From Asparagopsis taxiformis (lineage: Eukaryota; Rhodophyta; Florideophyceae; Bonnemaisoniales; Bonnemaisoniaceae), in the NCBI GenBank assembly GCA_030407315.1, contig JALQPE010000285.1:62001-126000 (forward strand): DNA of 64,000 nt, in the 5' to 3' direction. Positions 1 through 9,892 of the stretch are shown in pieces. Made by a program: the position numbers and the translations under genes. The notes below the pieces were generated by a model. That model was not told the origin of the DNA. It saw nothing but the letters and a program-made list of their open reading frames with translations, and made no database searches. Numbering within the stretch: the stretch's first letter is position 1; the number at the start of each line of letters is the position of its first letter.

Positions 1-200
1 GATGAAGTGCTCTCCATGGCTCTGTATTATGTCTTATCTGTTCGACCCTTCCCAAGTGGACAACCGATAGTCGTCTAGGACCAAGCTGGGATCTATAGGA
101 TAAAGACTTTTAGCTCAGAGCTAGATGAGTGGAGAACAAGAAACAAGGTTTATCAAAGAGAAATCAGCTAGATTTCTATTGTGTCTAGAGAAGAGGAGTA

Positions 201-619
201 CTACTTATCGGAGGAGGAGGAAGCCCTAGAGGCTTTAGCGGCTTTGAGAGTCTTCTCGATGGCACGGTGGCGACTACCGCGGAGGTGGTTGTCGAACTCG
301 CTCTGGGTGCGAACGATGACACCGCAGGGTTTGCAGACCTTGAGACCACCTTCCTTGAGGCGTTCGATAGTCTTCTTATGTCTAGAGCCGCTGAAGTGTG
401 CGACTCTAGACTCGGCGGAGTTGAGAAAGACGTTGCAGTGATGGCACCTCGAGCGGTTTGCCTTCTTGTGAGCGGCGTACTTCTTCTTGTTATCCCTCCT
501 TTCGGCGATGCTGTAGGCTTTGCGGAAGACCCAGTCTTGAAGAGACTCCCCCTCGCGACGAAGCCTGGGAGGCTGCTCGTCGGTGCGCGGTTCCACGCGG
601 TCTTCGTCACTGGTAGACA
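201..619 (-). CDS. Two-finger JAZ/U1-type C2H2 zinc-finger protein, 3' exon
   Basis: A basic protein of about 139 residues carries two C-x2-C-x12-H-x5-H fingers. The first starts at CHHCNVF and ends at GSRH; the second starts at CKPCGVI and ends at GSRH. This spacing and the GSRH ending are typical of JAZ/U1-type fingers, which bind double-stranded or structured RNA. The tail is serine/lysine-rich. No ATG opens the reading frame. A pyrimidine tract ending in CTGCAG precedes position 619 and a GTAAGT donor lies at 716-711, so I place an intron of about 97 nt (716-620) with an upstream, perhaps untranslated, exon beyond 717. The gene lies on the same strand as, and about 770 bp inside, the primer site of LTR unit B, so it may be cargo of that element or a host gene next to it. 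The domain call is secure; the function is not. Confidence 0.7.
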
Positions 620-716
620 CTGCAGAGAGAAGAGAACAAGAGTGTTAGAAGTTATACCGATCAATACTAAGGTCTAAACCTTGAAATAGACCGAAAGGTG
701 AAAGGTATAAACTTAC
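620..716 (-). other. Probable intron upstream of the zinc-finger exon
   Basis: On the minus strand the segment begins GTAAGTTTATACC and ends with a long pyrimidine tract followed by CTGCAG. Length (97 nt) and both borders fit a canonical GT-AG intron. It explains why the zinc-finger reading frame lacks an ATG. Confidence 0.55.
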
Positions 717-897
717 TTGTGTAAACAGTTGACAATAAAACCAAACGTTCGATGAGTTTATTCGGTGATATGTAAAGGCTATAACGCTATACCGATCAGG
801 ACAAGGTCACTGTCTTACAAGAGCAGGACCGAGTTGAGAAAGGTATAGACTAGCCAATATAAAAGCAAAGGTCGATTCCACTAATTGGGCCTTGAGT

Positions 898-983
898 GGC
901 CCGGTAGCCGAGTCGGTTGGACGGTCCACGGAGATGTACCGAACCTTGGTTCGAGTCCCAGCAGCGACGCTGGCCAAACTTTT
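898..983 (+). ncRNA. tRNA-like Pol III unit (A box, B box, T-run)
   Basis: An A-box match (TAGCCGAGTCGG at 905) and a perfect B box (GGTTCGAGTCC at 948) are spaced as in a tRNA gene, and a TTTTT run at 979-983 could terminate Pol III. The T-arm folds with one mismatch, but I cannot pair an acceptor stem, so this is not a clean tRNA. It may be a tRNA pseudogene or the head of a tRNA-derived SINE. Confidence 0.35.
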
Positions 984-1132
984 TCCTTCGCACGCTAACC
1001 CGAGATAAAAGAATGATGTCACCTGATGACGATGACCGAGAGACGGATGGCAAGATGACAGAGTGTCAGTGTGACACAGCGTGGATGACAGGATGTCAGT
1101 GACAGTGACAGGATGACACAGTGTCGGCGCGG

Positions 1133-1192
1133 AGCGGCGACAGAGGTGCGCGGCGGCGACAGAGGTGCGCGGCGGCGACAGAGGTGCGCGGC
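1133..1192. repeat. 19-bp GC-rich tandem repeat, three copies
   Basis: Three near-identical copies of a unit beginning GACAGAGGTGCG follow one another. The sequence upstream (1040-1130) is rich in GACAGTGTCA-like words that form small inverted repeats. No gene is visible from 984 to 1386. Confidence 0.6.
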
Positions 1193-1386
1193 GATCGTCG
1201 GGGGAGCGTGGAGGAGATGCTCAGCAAGACCGCGGAAGCGCGGGAAGGCGCAGAACGGAAGAAAAGCGAGTAGACGAAGAGAAGAGAGAACGAGGCGAGA
1301 ACGAGACGAAATAGGTAAGAGAACGCCGACGCAAACGACGCACTTACCGAAGCGCTAGAGAATAAGAAACGACCCGAGCGAGCGCA

Positions 1387-1400
1387 CTGGGCCCATAACC
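1387..1400 (-). other. Primer binding site of LTR unit B (half tRNA-iMet)
   Basis: On the minus strand GGTTATGGGCCCAG directly follows the LTR end. It is complementary to the anticodon-loop part of eukaryotic initiator tRNA (CUGGGCCCAUAACC). This half-tRNA priming is known from Drosophila copia and yeast Ty5. Confidence 0.75.
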
Positions 1401-1888
1401 TGTTGAGACGAATTGGTCGCTTACCGAGCGTTTATTGAATCTGCGAGCTCACTACATAATTTGTATTCTCGCCGAGGTGCGTCGGCGGTGCTAAGGACAG
1501 CCTGTTCATGGCTGCTCCAGACAGACTGTCACTGACAGTCTGTCCTAGCAAACACCCGCTGCCAATCTGGTACACGTGGGCTTCTCAATCATATCACCCA
1601 CACGTGTGCACTTATCATAACATTTCCCCTCTGCCATGATGGCAACCCATCCTGGCATTTCTAATTACTAATTGAAACTATGACAAACAAATTGAAACTT
1701 CAGACGCTATTATCTCCATGAAGAAAGGTCGTAGAAGCTTCGGAGAAGTTGCTACCCGACTAATTCGGGCACGCTGAACACGATGAGATAGGTTTCGGAG
1801 CGCCTAGAGCACTCCTTCTAGGAGAAATCGAGGGTCAAAGTTTTCTCACGTAATTGAGCCCCTCAGGGCCAATTCTAGTGCTTCAACA
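1401..1888 (-). repeat. LTR of a Copia-like element (unit B), 488 bp
   Basis: Read on the minus strand the segment starts TGTTGAAGCAC at 1888 and ends ...CTCAACA at 1401, directly followed by a half-tRNA primer site. TG...CA ends plus the primer site define a 5' LTR. It interrupts element A exactly within the aspartic-protease motif of the gag-protease ORF (after LDSGA), so it inserted later. It holds a short hairpin at about 1528-1553 (GACAGACTGTC / GACAGTCTGTC). The body of the element would run leftward out of the window; no gag or pol is visible there apart from the zinc-finger exon. Confidence 0.7.
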
Positions 1889-2982
1889 GCTCCACTGTCC
1901 AAATAACACTGGTGATCCGTCGGTGGATTGATAGTCGTCCGCTCAACACCCAATGCGGCGATCTCCACCTTTCCAGACCGCTTGCTCTTCCTCGAAGCAC
2001 TGAACAAAGACATGTCATGAGGCGGTTTCGAGGAGTGTGCAACGATTTTCTGCACAACAGAAGCAGAAAGATGGTTGTTCGGATTGTTTGGGTTGATATA
2101 GCAGCGGTTTGAGGTATGGCCGGGTCGCTCACAAAAGTCACAAACAATGGTTGGCTTCGATGCTGACGGTGCACGAGAGACGTTTAGTGCAGCAGCAAAC
2201 GCTTTGGCAGCATCTTTCACATCATCATTGAACTCGGTGTCGGAGTCGGAACCATCAGAGGGAACAGGAACAATGGAGGTTGGGAACACAGAAACGGATG
2301 TGGCTCCACTCTTCCTCTTGCTTCGCCGACGCATTGCCTTTGGTGCTCTCGGATGTTTAGCATTGTACTCATCAATCAGGGCGGTAGCAACATAGTCCCA
2401 GGTGAGTTCTTCGACATCCTTAGTGCGCAACGCGGCTGCAGTTACTTCCAATTCACTCGAAGGATCGATAGACGCAAGCAGCATTGGTGCCTTGTGGGCC
2501 TCCGGAATGCCAGCTCCCTTACCCATGCGTTCCAGTTGAGCAAATAAAGATGCGTATTGGTCAGCGTAGGTAGCCATGTCCTGGCCAGAATACCTCATGC
2601 GAAACAACTGGGTTTGCACTGCAATGCGAGAAACAGTGCGATTAGAAGCATAGCGGGCATCCAGAAGCTGCAACATACGAGCAGGGTCGTCATCGGCATC
2701 AATGACAACGCGAAGAGGAGAGTCGCCGAGGGCGGTAATGGTGATTCCAGAGGCCTTTTCGCGCTTTGAGAGACGTTTGGAAGCGTCGATAATGGAGTCG
2801 GCAGTGGAGGCGGAGCTCGCAGAAGAGGCAGCATTGGGGTCAACAACAGACCAGACACCCTTGACACGACATGCAGCACGGAGGCGAAGACGCCACAAGT
2901 CATAATCTTCATCACGACGACCTTGGAAGCGGGGAAGTTTGATAGAGTCAGACATTCCAGCATCATTTTCAGTGTCAGACAT
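1889..2982 (-). pseudogene. gag-protease of gag-only LTR element A, interrupted
   Basis: The 5' part of a retroelement gag-protease polyprotein, nearly identical to the intact copy at 21998-23659. It shows a DYDLWRLRLRAA motif near the N-terminus, an alpha-helical capsid-like region, a C-x2-C-x4-H-x4-C zinc knuckle (CDFCERPGHTSNRC) and the first residues of the protease motif (LDSGA). At 1889 it runs into LTR unit B, which adds about a dozen foreign codons before a stop. Its ATG at 2982 is shared with the intact copy. No integrase or reverse transcriptase belongs to this family. Confidence 0.85.
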
Positions 2983-3849
2983 GGTGACAAAACGATGTTT
3001 GGCGATGGGAATGGAATGACCAAGATAATAGTGGTGACGTATATGGCGATGGCAGAAGTAGAAAATAGACTCGAACGGAGAAGAGTTCGACGCTCACAAG
3101 ATTGAATGGTGACAGGAACGGAGTTCAACTCGACGTTCAGATACGGATATAGATGATGGTGGTGTGGTGGTGGAAATGTCTCGACACCAATAGAAGGACA
3201 GAGTTGGGTTGGTTCTGGTGTCGGGGAAATAAGGACACCCCCTCAGAGTTGGACTCTGTGACCCCAGGAACGCACTCTCCCGGCGAGATGCGACTACTGC
3301 TGCCTAGCTTGGTCGTGCGCACACAGACACAAGCGCATATAATCCTTACGAGTCGTCCCAAGGAGGTTACTCACTGAGCATAAGCTTTCACCAGTAAATC
3401 CAAGCTAGACTCTTGCAGGAAGGGTGCGCGGCACGCGAACTCTACAAGAACACGGAAGGGTTAGGGACACTCGGACACTCACTCACTCAGTCTGCTCTGG
3501 GATACTGGGACACACTGGGACAGTCAGTCGATCACAAAGTCAACAGAGTCACTGGCGGACCGGTGAAGAACCAAAGTTACTTGCACCGGAGACGACAAAC
3601 ACACACGGGCGGGCCGCACGAAGACAGGCGGAACTGAATTCGTGCGGAGACGAACCGAGGTGGTGACACAGAGACAAGATCAACAAGATCGATAGGGACA
3701 ATCACGGACAACAGAGACAGACTGAGACAAAACTGAGACAAACAGAGACCGGACACTGAGACAGAGCAACACGAGCAACAAAAACTGAAAACTGAGACCG
3801 AAGCAGGAAGCGATTGAATCTGCTATAGTTGATCCTCTGGCCCATAACC

Positions 3850-4295
3850 TGTGAAGGTTGAGACAGTTGGAGAGGTTGAGAAGAGAAGGAAAGATGTCGC
3901 TTGACTTGGTTTACTATCGGATCGCCTCGCAACACCACTACTTATACTACTGGAATTTCACAATTTCCGATTTTCAGAGTTCCAACCTGCAGCGCGCCGC
4001 ATACACGACGGCGTAACCCTAACTGGCCCGAATCCAGATCGGTATCCACGTGTCAATCCCGATTCGACCAAAATGGTAAAATCATCAGCTCATTGCCCTG
4101 AACAAAGTCTACCGGGTTAGATCTCACGTAGTCCACTAGATCCGTCTCTACGAGCACAACAATGCATGGAACCAACAATCCGGAGTAGATGATATCCCAA
4201 CAATGTGACTTGATGTGCGATTGCACCAAGATGGAATGTCATACACTGCATATGAAAGCACCATATAGTGCCGCCAAGTGCACTCCACATTAACA
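3850..4295 (-). repeat. 5' LTR of element A, 446 bp
   Basis: It begins TGTTAATGTGG and ends AACCTTCACA on the minus strand. It has the same length as, and few differences from, the 3' LTR at 23715-24160. The primer site follows at 3849-3836 with one C fewer than in the other copy. Confidence 0.85.
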
Positions 4296-4737
4296 CCCTG
4301 AGTTTCAGAAGGGATATAAGCTCTGGGACAGCGCAGCTTCGAAAGTGATCGTGTCACGTGATGTATCTTTCGAAGAGGCTGTAGAGTTTGAGCAGCTTCC
4401 GAAAACGGCAAACATTGTGGATATCACTCCTGAAAAACCACCATGCCAAGAGGATACATCGCATACACCAAACACTGGCAACCCCAGCTCTGATGAATCT
4501 GAGTCTCTCGTCCATTTGTCAAACGGGTCACACTCAGGCATGAGCAGCAGCAGCAGTCATGACGAAAACCTATCTGAGATGCCTCCAGGAAGAGAAAAGG
4601 CTGACGACGAGCAACTACACTCGATCCAACAGAGGGAATCGGCAGACCCTCGACGCTCTGAAAGAACGCGTAGGCCTCCTCGATCATGGTGGATGGGCGG
4701 AGGTCAAACAGCTCTCTGTACTAGTTCTGCACCACTC
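4296..4737 (+). pseudogene. Copia pol fragment between integrase and RT (element D)
   Basis: Open frame from 4297 reading PEFQKGYKLWD then KVIVSRDVSFEE, the conserved end of the Copia integrase region. An acidic, serine-rich linker follows, ending RRSERTRRPPRSWW just before the reverse transcriptase domain. It is cut on the left by LTR element A (4295) and on the right by element X (4738). The frame of codon 4735-4737 is the frame in which the reverse transcriptase resumes at 17231. Confidence 0.75.
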
Positions 4738-4791
4738 CGTCTGTGTTTTCGGAAGTGGACGCGGACGTCCAGTCTCTCTAGTACGGGTCCT
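4738..4791. repeat. Left terminal inverted repeat of element X
   Basis: Starts CGTCTGTGTTTTCGG and continues through a GGACGTCC palindrome to CTCTAGTAC. It matches the inverted right end (17228 leftwards) and the end of a second copy at about 36435. Confidence 0.7.
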
Positions 4792-4870
4792 AGTCGGCCC
4801 CGAGATTTACTAGAACAAATGAACGTCCGCGTCCGAAAAAAAATAAAAATTTTTTGGATGCGGACGTCCA

Positions 4871-5171
4871 CTTTCTCTAGTACGTTCGGCGGAATACTAG
4901 GACCCGACATCCACTTTCTCTAGTACGTTCGGCGGAATACTAGGACCCGACATCCAATTTCTCTAGTACATTCAGCGGAATACTAGGACCCGACATCCAA
5001 TTTCTCTAGTACATTCAGCGGGATCCTAGGACCCGACATCCACTTTCTCTAGTACGTTCGGCGGAATACTAGGACCCGACATCCACTTTCTCTAGTACGT
5101 TTGGCGGAGTACTAGGACCCGACATCCAGTTTTTCTAGTACGTTTGGCCGGATACTAGGACCCGACATCCA
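4871..5171. repeat. 43-bp tandem array, seven units, subterminal in X
   Basis: Units start at 4871, 4914, 4957, 5000, 5043, 5086 and 5129. Each carries CTCTAGTAC, a variable GTTYGGCGG stretch, TACTAGGACC and CGACATCCA. The words CTAGTA and GACATCC/GACGTCC are shared with both ends of X. Arrays of this sort next to a terminus typically bind the transposase of CACTA-like elements. Confidence 0.85.
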
Positions 5172-5293
5172 GTATACAATATATCAGCAAAAACCCGGAG
5201 GGAAGAAATTACAGCGGATGGTAAATTAAGGGCCCATATCGGACCGTATTTTATTCTCTCATTTACGAAACTGCTCGTATACAATACGTCTCT

Positions 5294-5437
5294 CTAGAAT
5301 AGGAAATACATATCTGGTCAGAATAGGAAATAAATACCCGGTTAGAATAGGAAATACGTATCAAGCCAGGATACGGAATATGTATCCAGCTAGAATATGG
5401 AATACGTATCCAGCCAGAATACAAAATACCTGTCAGC
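5294..5437. repeat. 24-bp degenerate tandem repeat, about six units
   Basis: Six diverging copies of a unit like TAGAATAGGAAATACGTATC follow one another. The 120 bp between this array and the 43-bp array hold nothing recognisable. Confidence 0.7.
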
Positions 5438-5599
5438 ATACCGTCGATCACCCATCTCCCTCACTATCGCGTTCTCCCTACCATCCGAACGCCATGCACC
5501 ACCATCCGCACATACTTCAAGAACCCTCACGACCTAGATTACAAAAAATCTGCTCCTTCCCAATACCATCCCCGCTTTCCTCGACACCACCCCAGCCCA

Positions 5600-7180
5600 T
5601 TAAATCATCAAGACATGAAACACGAACATGGTCAGCAAAATCTTACACGACTTGAAACCCACTCTTACTTCTATCGTATGCCTGAAAATATACACATACC
5701 AGAAACACCTCACAGCTTCATTCCCCATCTTCCTAGATCCCTTCTTCACTCTCCCTGAGTCCTGCCATTCCTGCTTCACCACTCCTGCATCACATACACA
5801 ACATCAACCCCAACAGTCAGATTCAAAAGCAACGCTTACCACGCCAGATATCTTAGAAAATCCCTTACTTACCTCTCATCCATCCTACACACAATACAAA
5901 CCATGATCCAAAAACCTTGCAATGAATAATCAAAGTCAGCAGTCCATATCTTCGCAAAACAAGTCTTGGCGCTCAATGAAACTTACCTTCTGTCATCACC
6001 ATTCCAGCATCACCTGCATAAAATCGAAATCAACCACAACAGTCGGACTCAAAACCCACATGTCCCTCTCAGCATACTCTCAAAACTTCCGCACTTTCCT
6101 TCGCTCGACACAATACGCACCATGACTGGATAAGCTTCCAATGAATAAATATCGCATTAACTGCAATAGTCAGATTCGAAACAAACACTTCTCTCGATGC
6201 ATACCCTCAGAACTCACTTACTCTCGTTTCATTCTACACACAATACATACCAAAAGTCGAAAATCTCACAACCAACAAATGAAGTCAACATTCCGCATCT
6301 TCGCACCACCGGACTGCGCGCTAAATGCAACTTACCTTCCGTCATCACCATTCCTGCATCACCTACAAAAAATCGAAATCAACAACAACAGTCGGACTGA
6401 AAACCCATGCTTCCCTCGCTGCATACCCTCAGAACTCACTTACCCTCGTTGTATCCTGCACACAATAGAAACCATAAGTCAAAAATTGTACAAAAAAATG
6501 TAGTCAGCATTCCATATCTTCGCGCAACTTAACTAGGCGCTCAATGTAACTTACCTTCCGTCATCACCATTCCAGAATCACCTACACAAAATCAACATCA
6601 ACCACAGCAGTCAGACTCAAAACCCACATTCCACTCACTGCACCCCTCAAATGCTCACCTACCTCCTTTCCACCCTTCAGCAAATATGCACCATGACTCA
6701 CTAAGCTCCCAATAAATAAATATTGCATAAAAGACGACAGTCACATTTAAAACAAACACTTCCCTCGCTTCATACCCTCAGGACGCACTTAACCTCTTCA
6801 TCTCGTTGCATCATACAAACAATACAACCAATAATTCACAAATCGTGCAACGAAAAAATGTAGTCAGCATTCCATTTCATCGCGAAACCCGTCTTTCAGC
6901 TCAATGAAACTTACCTTACTTCATCACTATTCCTGCACCACCTATACAACATCAAAATGAACCAGAACAGTCAGACTAAAAACCCATGCATCCCTTATTG
7001 CACACCCGCGAGACTCACTTACTTACCTGCCTCCCATGGTTCACAACATGCAAACCATGACTCACGAAGCTTCTAATGAATCAATATCGCATCAACGACA
7101 ACAGTACGACTCAAAACACACGCTTCCCTCGCTGCATACTCTCCAAACTGGCATACTCACCGTCGTTCTATCCTCTACAC
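5600..7180 (-). other. Decayed tandem array of microexon-like units
   Basis: On the minus strand, 12-nt and 27-nt blocks alternate, each between an intron-like acceptor and donor. The 27-nt blocks (6941-6915, 6581-6555, 6362-6336, 6013-5987) start GTGATTCTGG or similar, follow a pyrimidine-rich TAG or CAG, and end GGAAG before GTAAGTT. The 12-nt blocks (7172-7161, 6455-6444, 6233-6222, 5884-5873; for example GATACAACGAGG) follow TGTGTAG or TGTGCAG and precede GTAAGT or GTGAGT. Both lengths are multiples of three. Intervening intron-like segments are about 80-120 nt and repeat with the blocks. One frame would encode repeats like DAGMVMTEGYNEG. Some copies have stops (6941-6915, 6233-6222, 7172-7161) or lost splice sites, so the coding capacity looks dead. 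It could also be a plain satellite with fortuitous splice words. Confidence 0.45.
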
Positions 7181-7731
7181 CAAACAAAGGAAACACGACC
7201 AAAGAACCTCAGCCAGTGACGGCGGAGAAGTGGAATTCCACAGGTTAACCTGCGGCGTCGACTGGACAGCTTTCAACGTCAGCTTAAGTCCTGCTGTGCA
7301 TACTCCATATCATCGCCGGTATTGAGATTAATAATGGCCCAAGCCATGGTCTCTGAACTCCCGAATGATGAGATCCGGATCGAGAACATCGGAATGGTAT
7401 AATCATATATATCACAATCCATTTGCTTCCCTTAAATGATCCCTGTAATATCCACTGTAAAGCACAAACTTATTCCATGAAGTTCGCAATTAATATAATT
7501 TTATTATTTCAAATGAATTAATTGAAAATCCATCTCCCACGGCGGTCATTCATCCTTCCAAGCGCACGTTGCCAGCAAAATGTGTGACCTAGCGGTGATG
7601 ATTGATCGCTCAGGCACATTCCACCATTGGGCTGCCAGAAGTGAGCACAAAACTGATACCCACAAAACCACGAGAACATTACAAACGAGGTCTCGAACGC
7701 ACATTTGGAGTACAATATAAATACTATACAA
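7181..7731. other. Non-repetitive segment of X with no gene seen
   Basis: Between the microexon-like array and the inverted repeat I find no long open frame, no known domain and no strong repeat. It could hold the first exons of whatever the minus-strand array belonged to. Confidence 0.3.
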
Positions 7732-9892
7732 CAAACTCTACTCGCTATCTCAGACGACGCGGCTCACAAGTGGCGTAGTCCCAATTTTCCGTAACGCCTT
7801 TCCTGATGCTTAAAAGTAAAAAACACGTCAAAACGTATATCAGAAATGAGTGCGAGAGTTTTCTGCACAGGAGATGCTGAGCCACCAAATTGATTTTTCG
7901 GAAATTTTAGAATTTCTGGGCTGGCCAGCAATGCAATCGAGCTGGACATCCACCGGACGTCCATTTCAGGTTGATCGTGAGAGAGTAGGGCGGGACCATG
8001 ATGAAACAAGGACCAAGACCTGTCCCTGACGTGTTGAGCCTGAAATCGACCCTTCGTAAGACGCGATTTTGGCTTACAGTTAGTGCTTACAGAAGCCAGT
8101 GATGACCCCGGTCGGGGCAGCAGCCGGTTCCTGGGGCCGTTGTGGCCAAATTAGACACCTTGATTTGAATTGAAATTTGGGCTATTCTCAAAAACATGCA
8201 CATGTGAACATGTTTTTGAGATGGGGGTCTGCCGTACGGCACAATCGACCCGCCCAAATCGATGATTTTTCACAATTTTTTTCTGCCCGAAATTTTAGAA
8301 TTTCTGGGCTGGCCAGCAGTGCAATCGAGCTGGACATCCACAGGACGTCCATTTCAGGTTGGTCGTGTGCTGCCCACATCCATGCATTGCAGCAACTAAG
8401 CAGGCGGGCTCACTACTCATACAAAGTGCACGGAATATGAGTAACGTGATGTGTGAGTGTTGTTTGTCGTGAGGATGTAAGGTGGGACCATGATGAAACA
8501 GGGAAAAAGATGTCTCCCTAGCATAACTTGGGCTTGAAGCCTGGAATCGACCCTTCGTGAGATGTGGCTTTGCTTACAGTTGGTGCTTACAGAAGCCAGT
8601 GACGGCCCCGGCCGGGGCAGCAGCCGGTTCCTGGGGCCGTTGTGGCCAAATTAGACACCTTGATTTGAATTGAAATTTGGGCTATTCTCAAAAACATGCA
8701 CATGTGAACATGTTTTTGAGATGGGGGTGTGCCGTACGGCACTTTCGACCGCCCAAATCGATATAATTTTGCAATTTTTTTCTGACTGAAATTTTAGAAT
8801 TTCTGGGCTCGCCAGCAATGCAATTGAGCTGGACATTCACCGGACGTCCATTTCAGGTTGGTCGAGTATTGCACATGGATACAGTTTTGCAGCTATTTCT
8901 CAGCCCAACATTTTAGAATTTCAGGGCTGACCAGCAATGTAACCGAGCCGGACTTCCACTGGACGTCCATTTCAAGTTAGGCTAGTGCTGCACATTTGCT
9001 CGCATCGCAGCAACTAAGCAAGTGTTGACAGCACCGAGATGCCATGCAGACAAGGGGGAATCGGCTGCAAACGGCTTCCCTGGTCGGCGGCTGGATGTCT
9101 GGATGTGAATGGCTGCAAGCATGGAAATCTTGCTACCGCACAGCGCATACACACTGCAGCAGCACATCACTGACGCATGCGAAAGTTGGGTGCTGCAGTG
9201 CGTGGTTGTTTGTGTGTTTGTGTGTTTGTGTGTGTATGACGAACCTTGTGGTATCCCTAGGCGTGCACTGGTTCAAAAAGTTTGGACTGCCCCATCGGTC
9301 GTACTTTGGCGCATTTACATGCATCGGAGAACGACCAAGGAGGTAGAGCAGCAATCGCTGTTGGCTGAGCGTCCAAACTGGAGGGCTTGGGGCAATGGTT
9401 CTATAGCAGTCATTTATAGGACGCCCACCGTTGATGACTGAGATCCACGGTGGGTTTAGTATTCATGGTGTTGTCCTGCATTGGCGGACGTCGAAGACGA
9501 GTACTTCCAGTGAGCGTCCAAGGTGAACAGCTCAGCAGAGGATTATGATGTGGATGTGAAGGCATGGATGAGGCCAGCAGGAACGTTTCTGCAAGATGGG
9601 CGTGAGTGGGTAAGTGAGCGGGGAGGGGCCGCTCGGGGCGCTTGGTAGCTTCTGGGGCCGTTGTGGCCAAATTAGAATCAAGCCTATGTCCGGCGGACGT
9701 CCTGAATTGCTTTATTTTTTGGGCTATTCTCAAAAACATGCACATGTGAACATGTTTTTGAGATGGGGGTGTGCCGTACGGCACTTTCGACCGCCCAAAT
9801 CGATGTATTTTTGCATTTTTTTTCTGACTGAAATTTTAGAATTTCTGGGCTCGCCAGCAATGCAATTGCGCTGGTCATTCACCGGACGTCCA
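7732..9892. repeat. Left arm of an 8-kb inverted repeat in X
   Basis: This arm matches 12513-15790 in inverted orientation; stretches such as 9410-9784 against 12621-12995 are near identical. It contains three copies of a unit, at about 8170, 8680 and 9715, built around the words GGACGTCC, AAATTTTAGAATTTCTGGGC and GCCGTACGGC. Each copy also has a hairpin of CTCAAAAACATG with its complement, and TGGCCACAACGGCC. The short ORFs in it are identical on both arms only because the DNA is, and I do not call them genes. Confidence 0.85.

Larger units (their letters stand above)
1889..4295 (-). mobile_element. Gag-only LTR retrotransposon A (5' part)
   Basis: In transcription order: complete 5' LTR (4295-3850), primer site (3849-3836), a leader of about 850 bp rich in GAGACA words, then the gag-protease ORF cut at 1889 by LTR unit B. 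The remainder should lie left of the window. Its LTR start (TGTTAATGTGG at 4295) adjoins CCCTGAG of a Copia pol gene, so A inserted into that gene. Confidence 0.8.

Noticed and set aside
898..983. A standard nuclear tRNA gene
   Set aside because: A and B boxes and terminator are good, but no seven-base acceptor stem can be formed and the anticodon arm has only three pairs; kept only as a tRNA-like unit.
4704..4910. ORFs running through the 43-bp array region
   Set aside because: They cross the border between the Copia fragment and element X and read repeat units in changing frames because 43 is not a multiple of three.
8651..8836. Identical 61-124-aa ORFs on both arms of the inverted repeat, for example 8836-8651 and 13686-13871, or 9784-9410 and 12621-12995
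   Set aside because: They are identical because the DNA is duplicated. They have no domain, no start context, and they cross hairpins and GGACGTCC words; conservation at the protein level is not shown.
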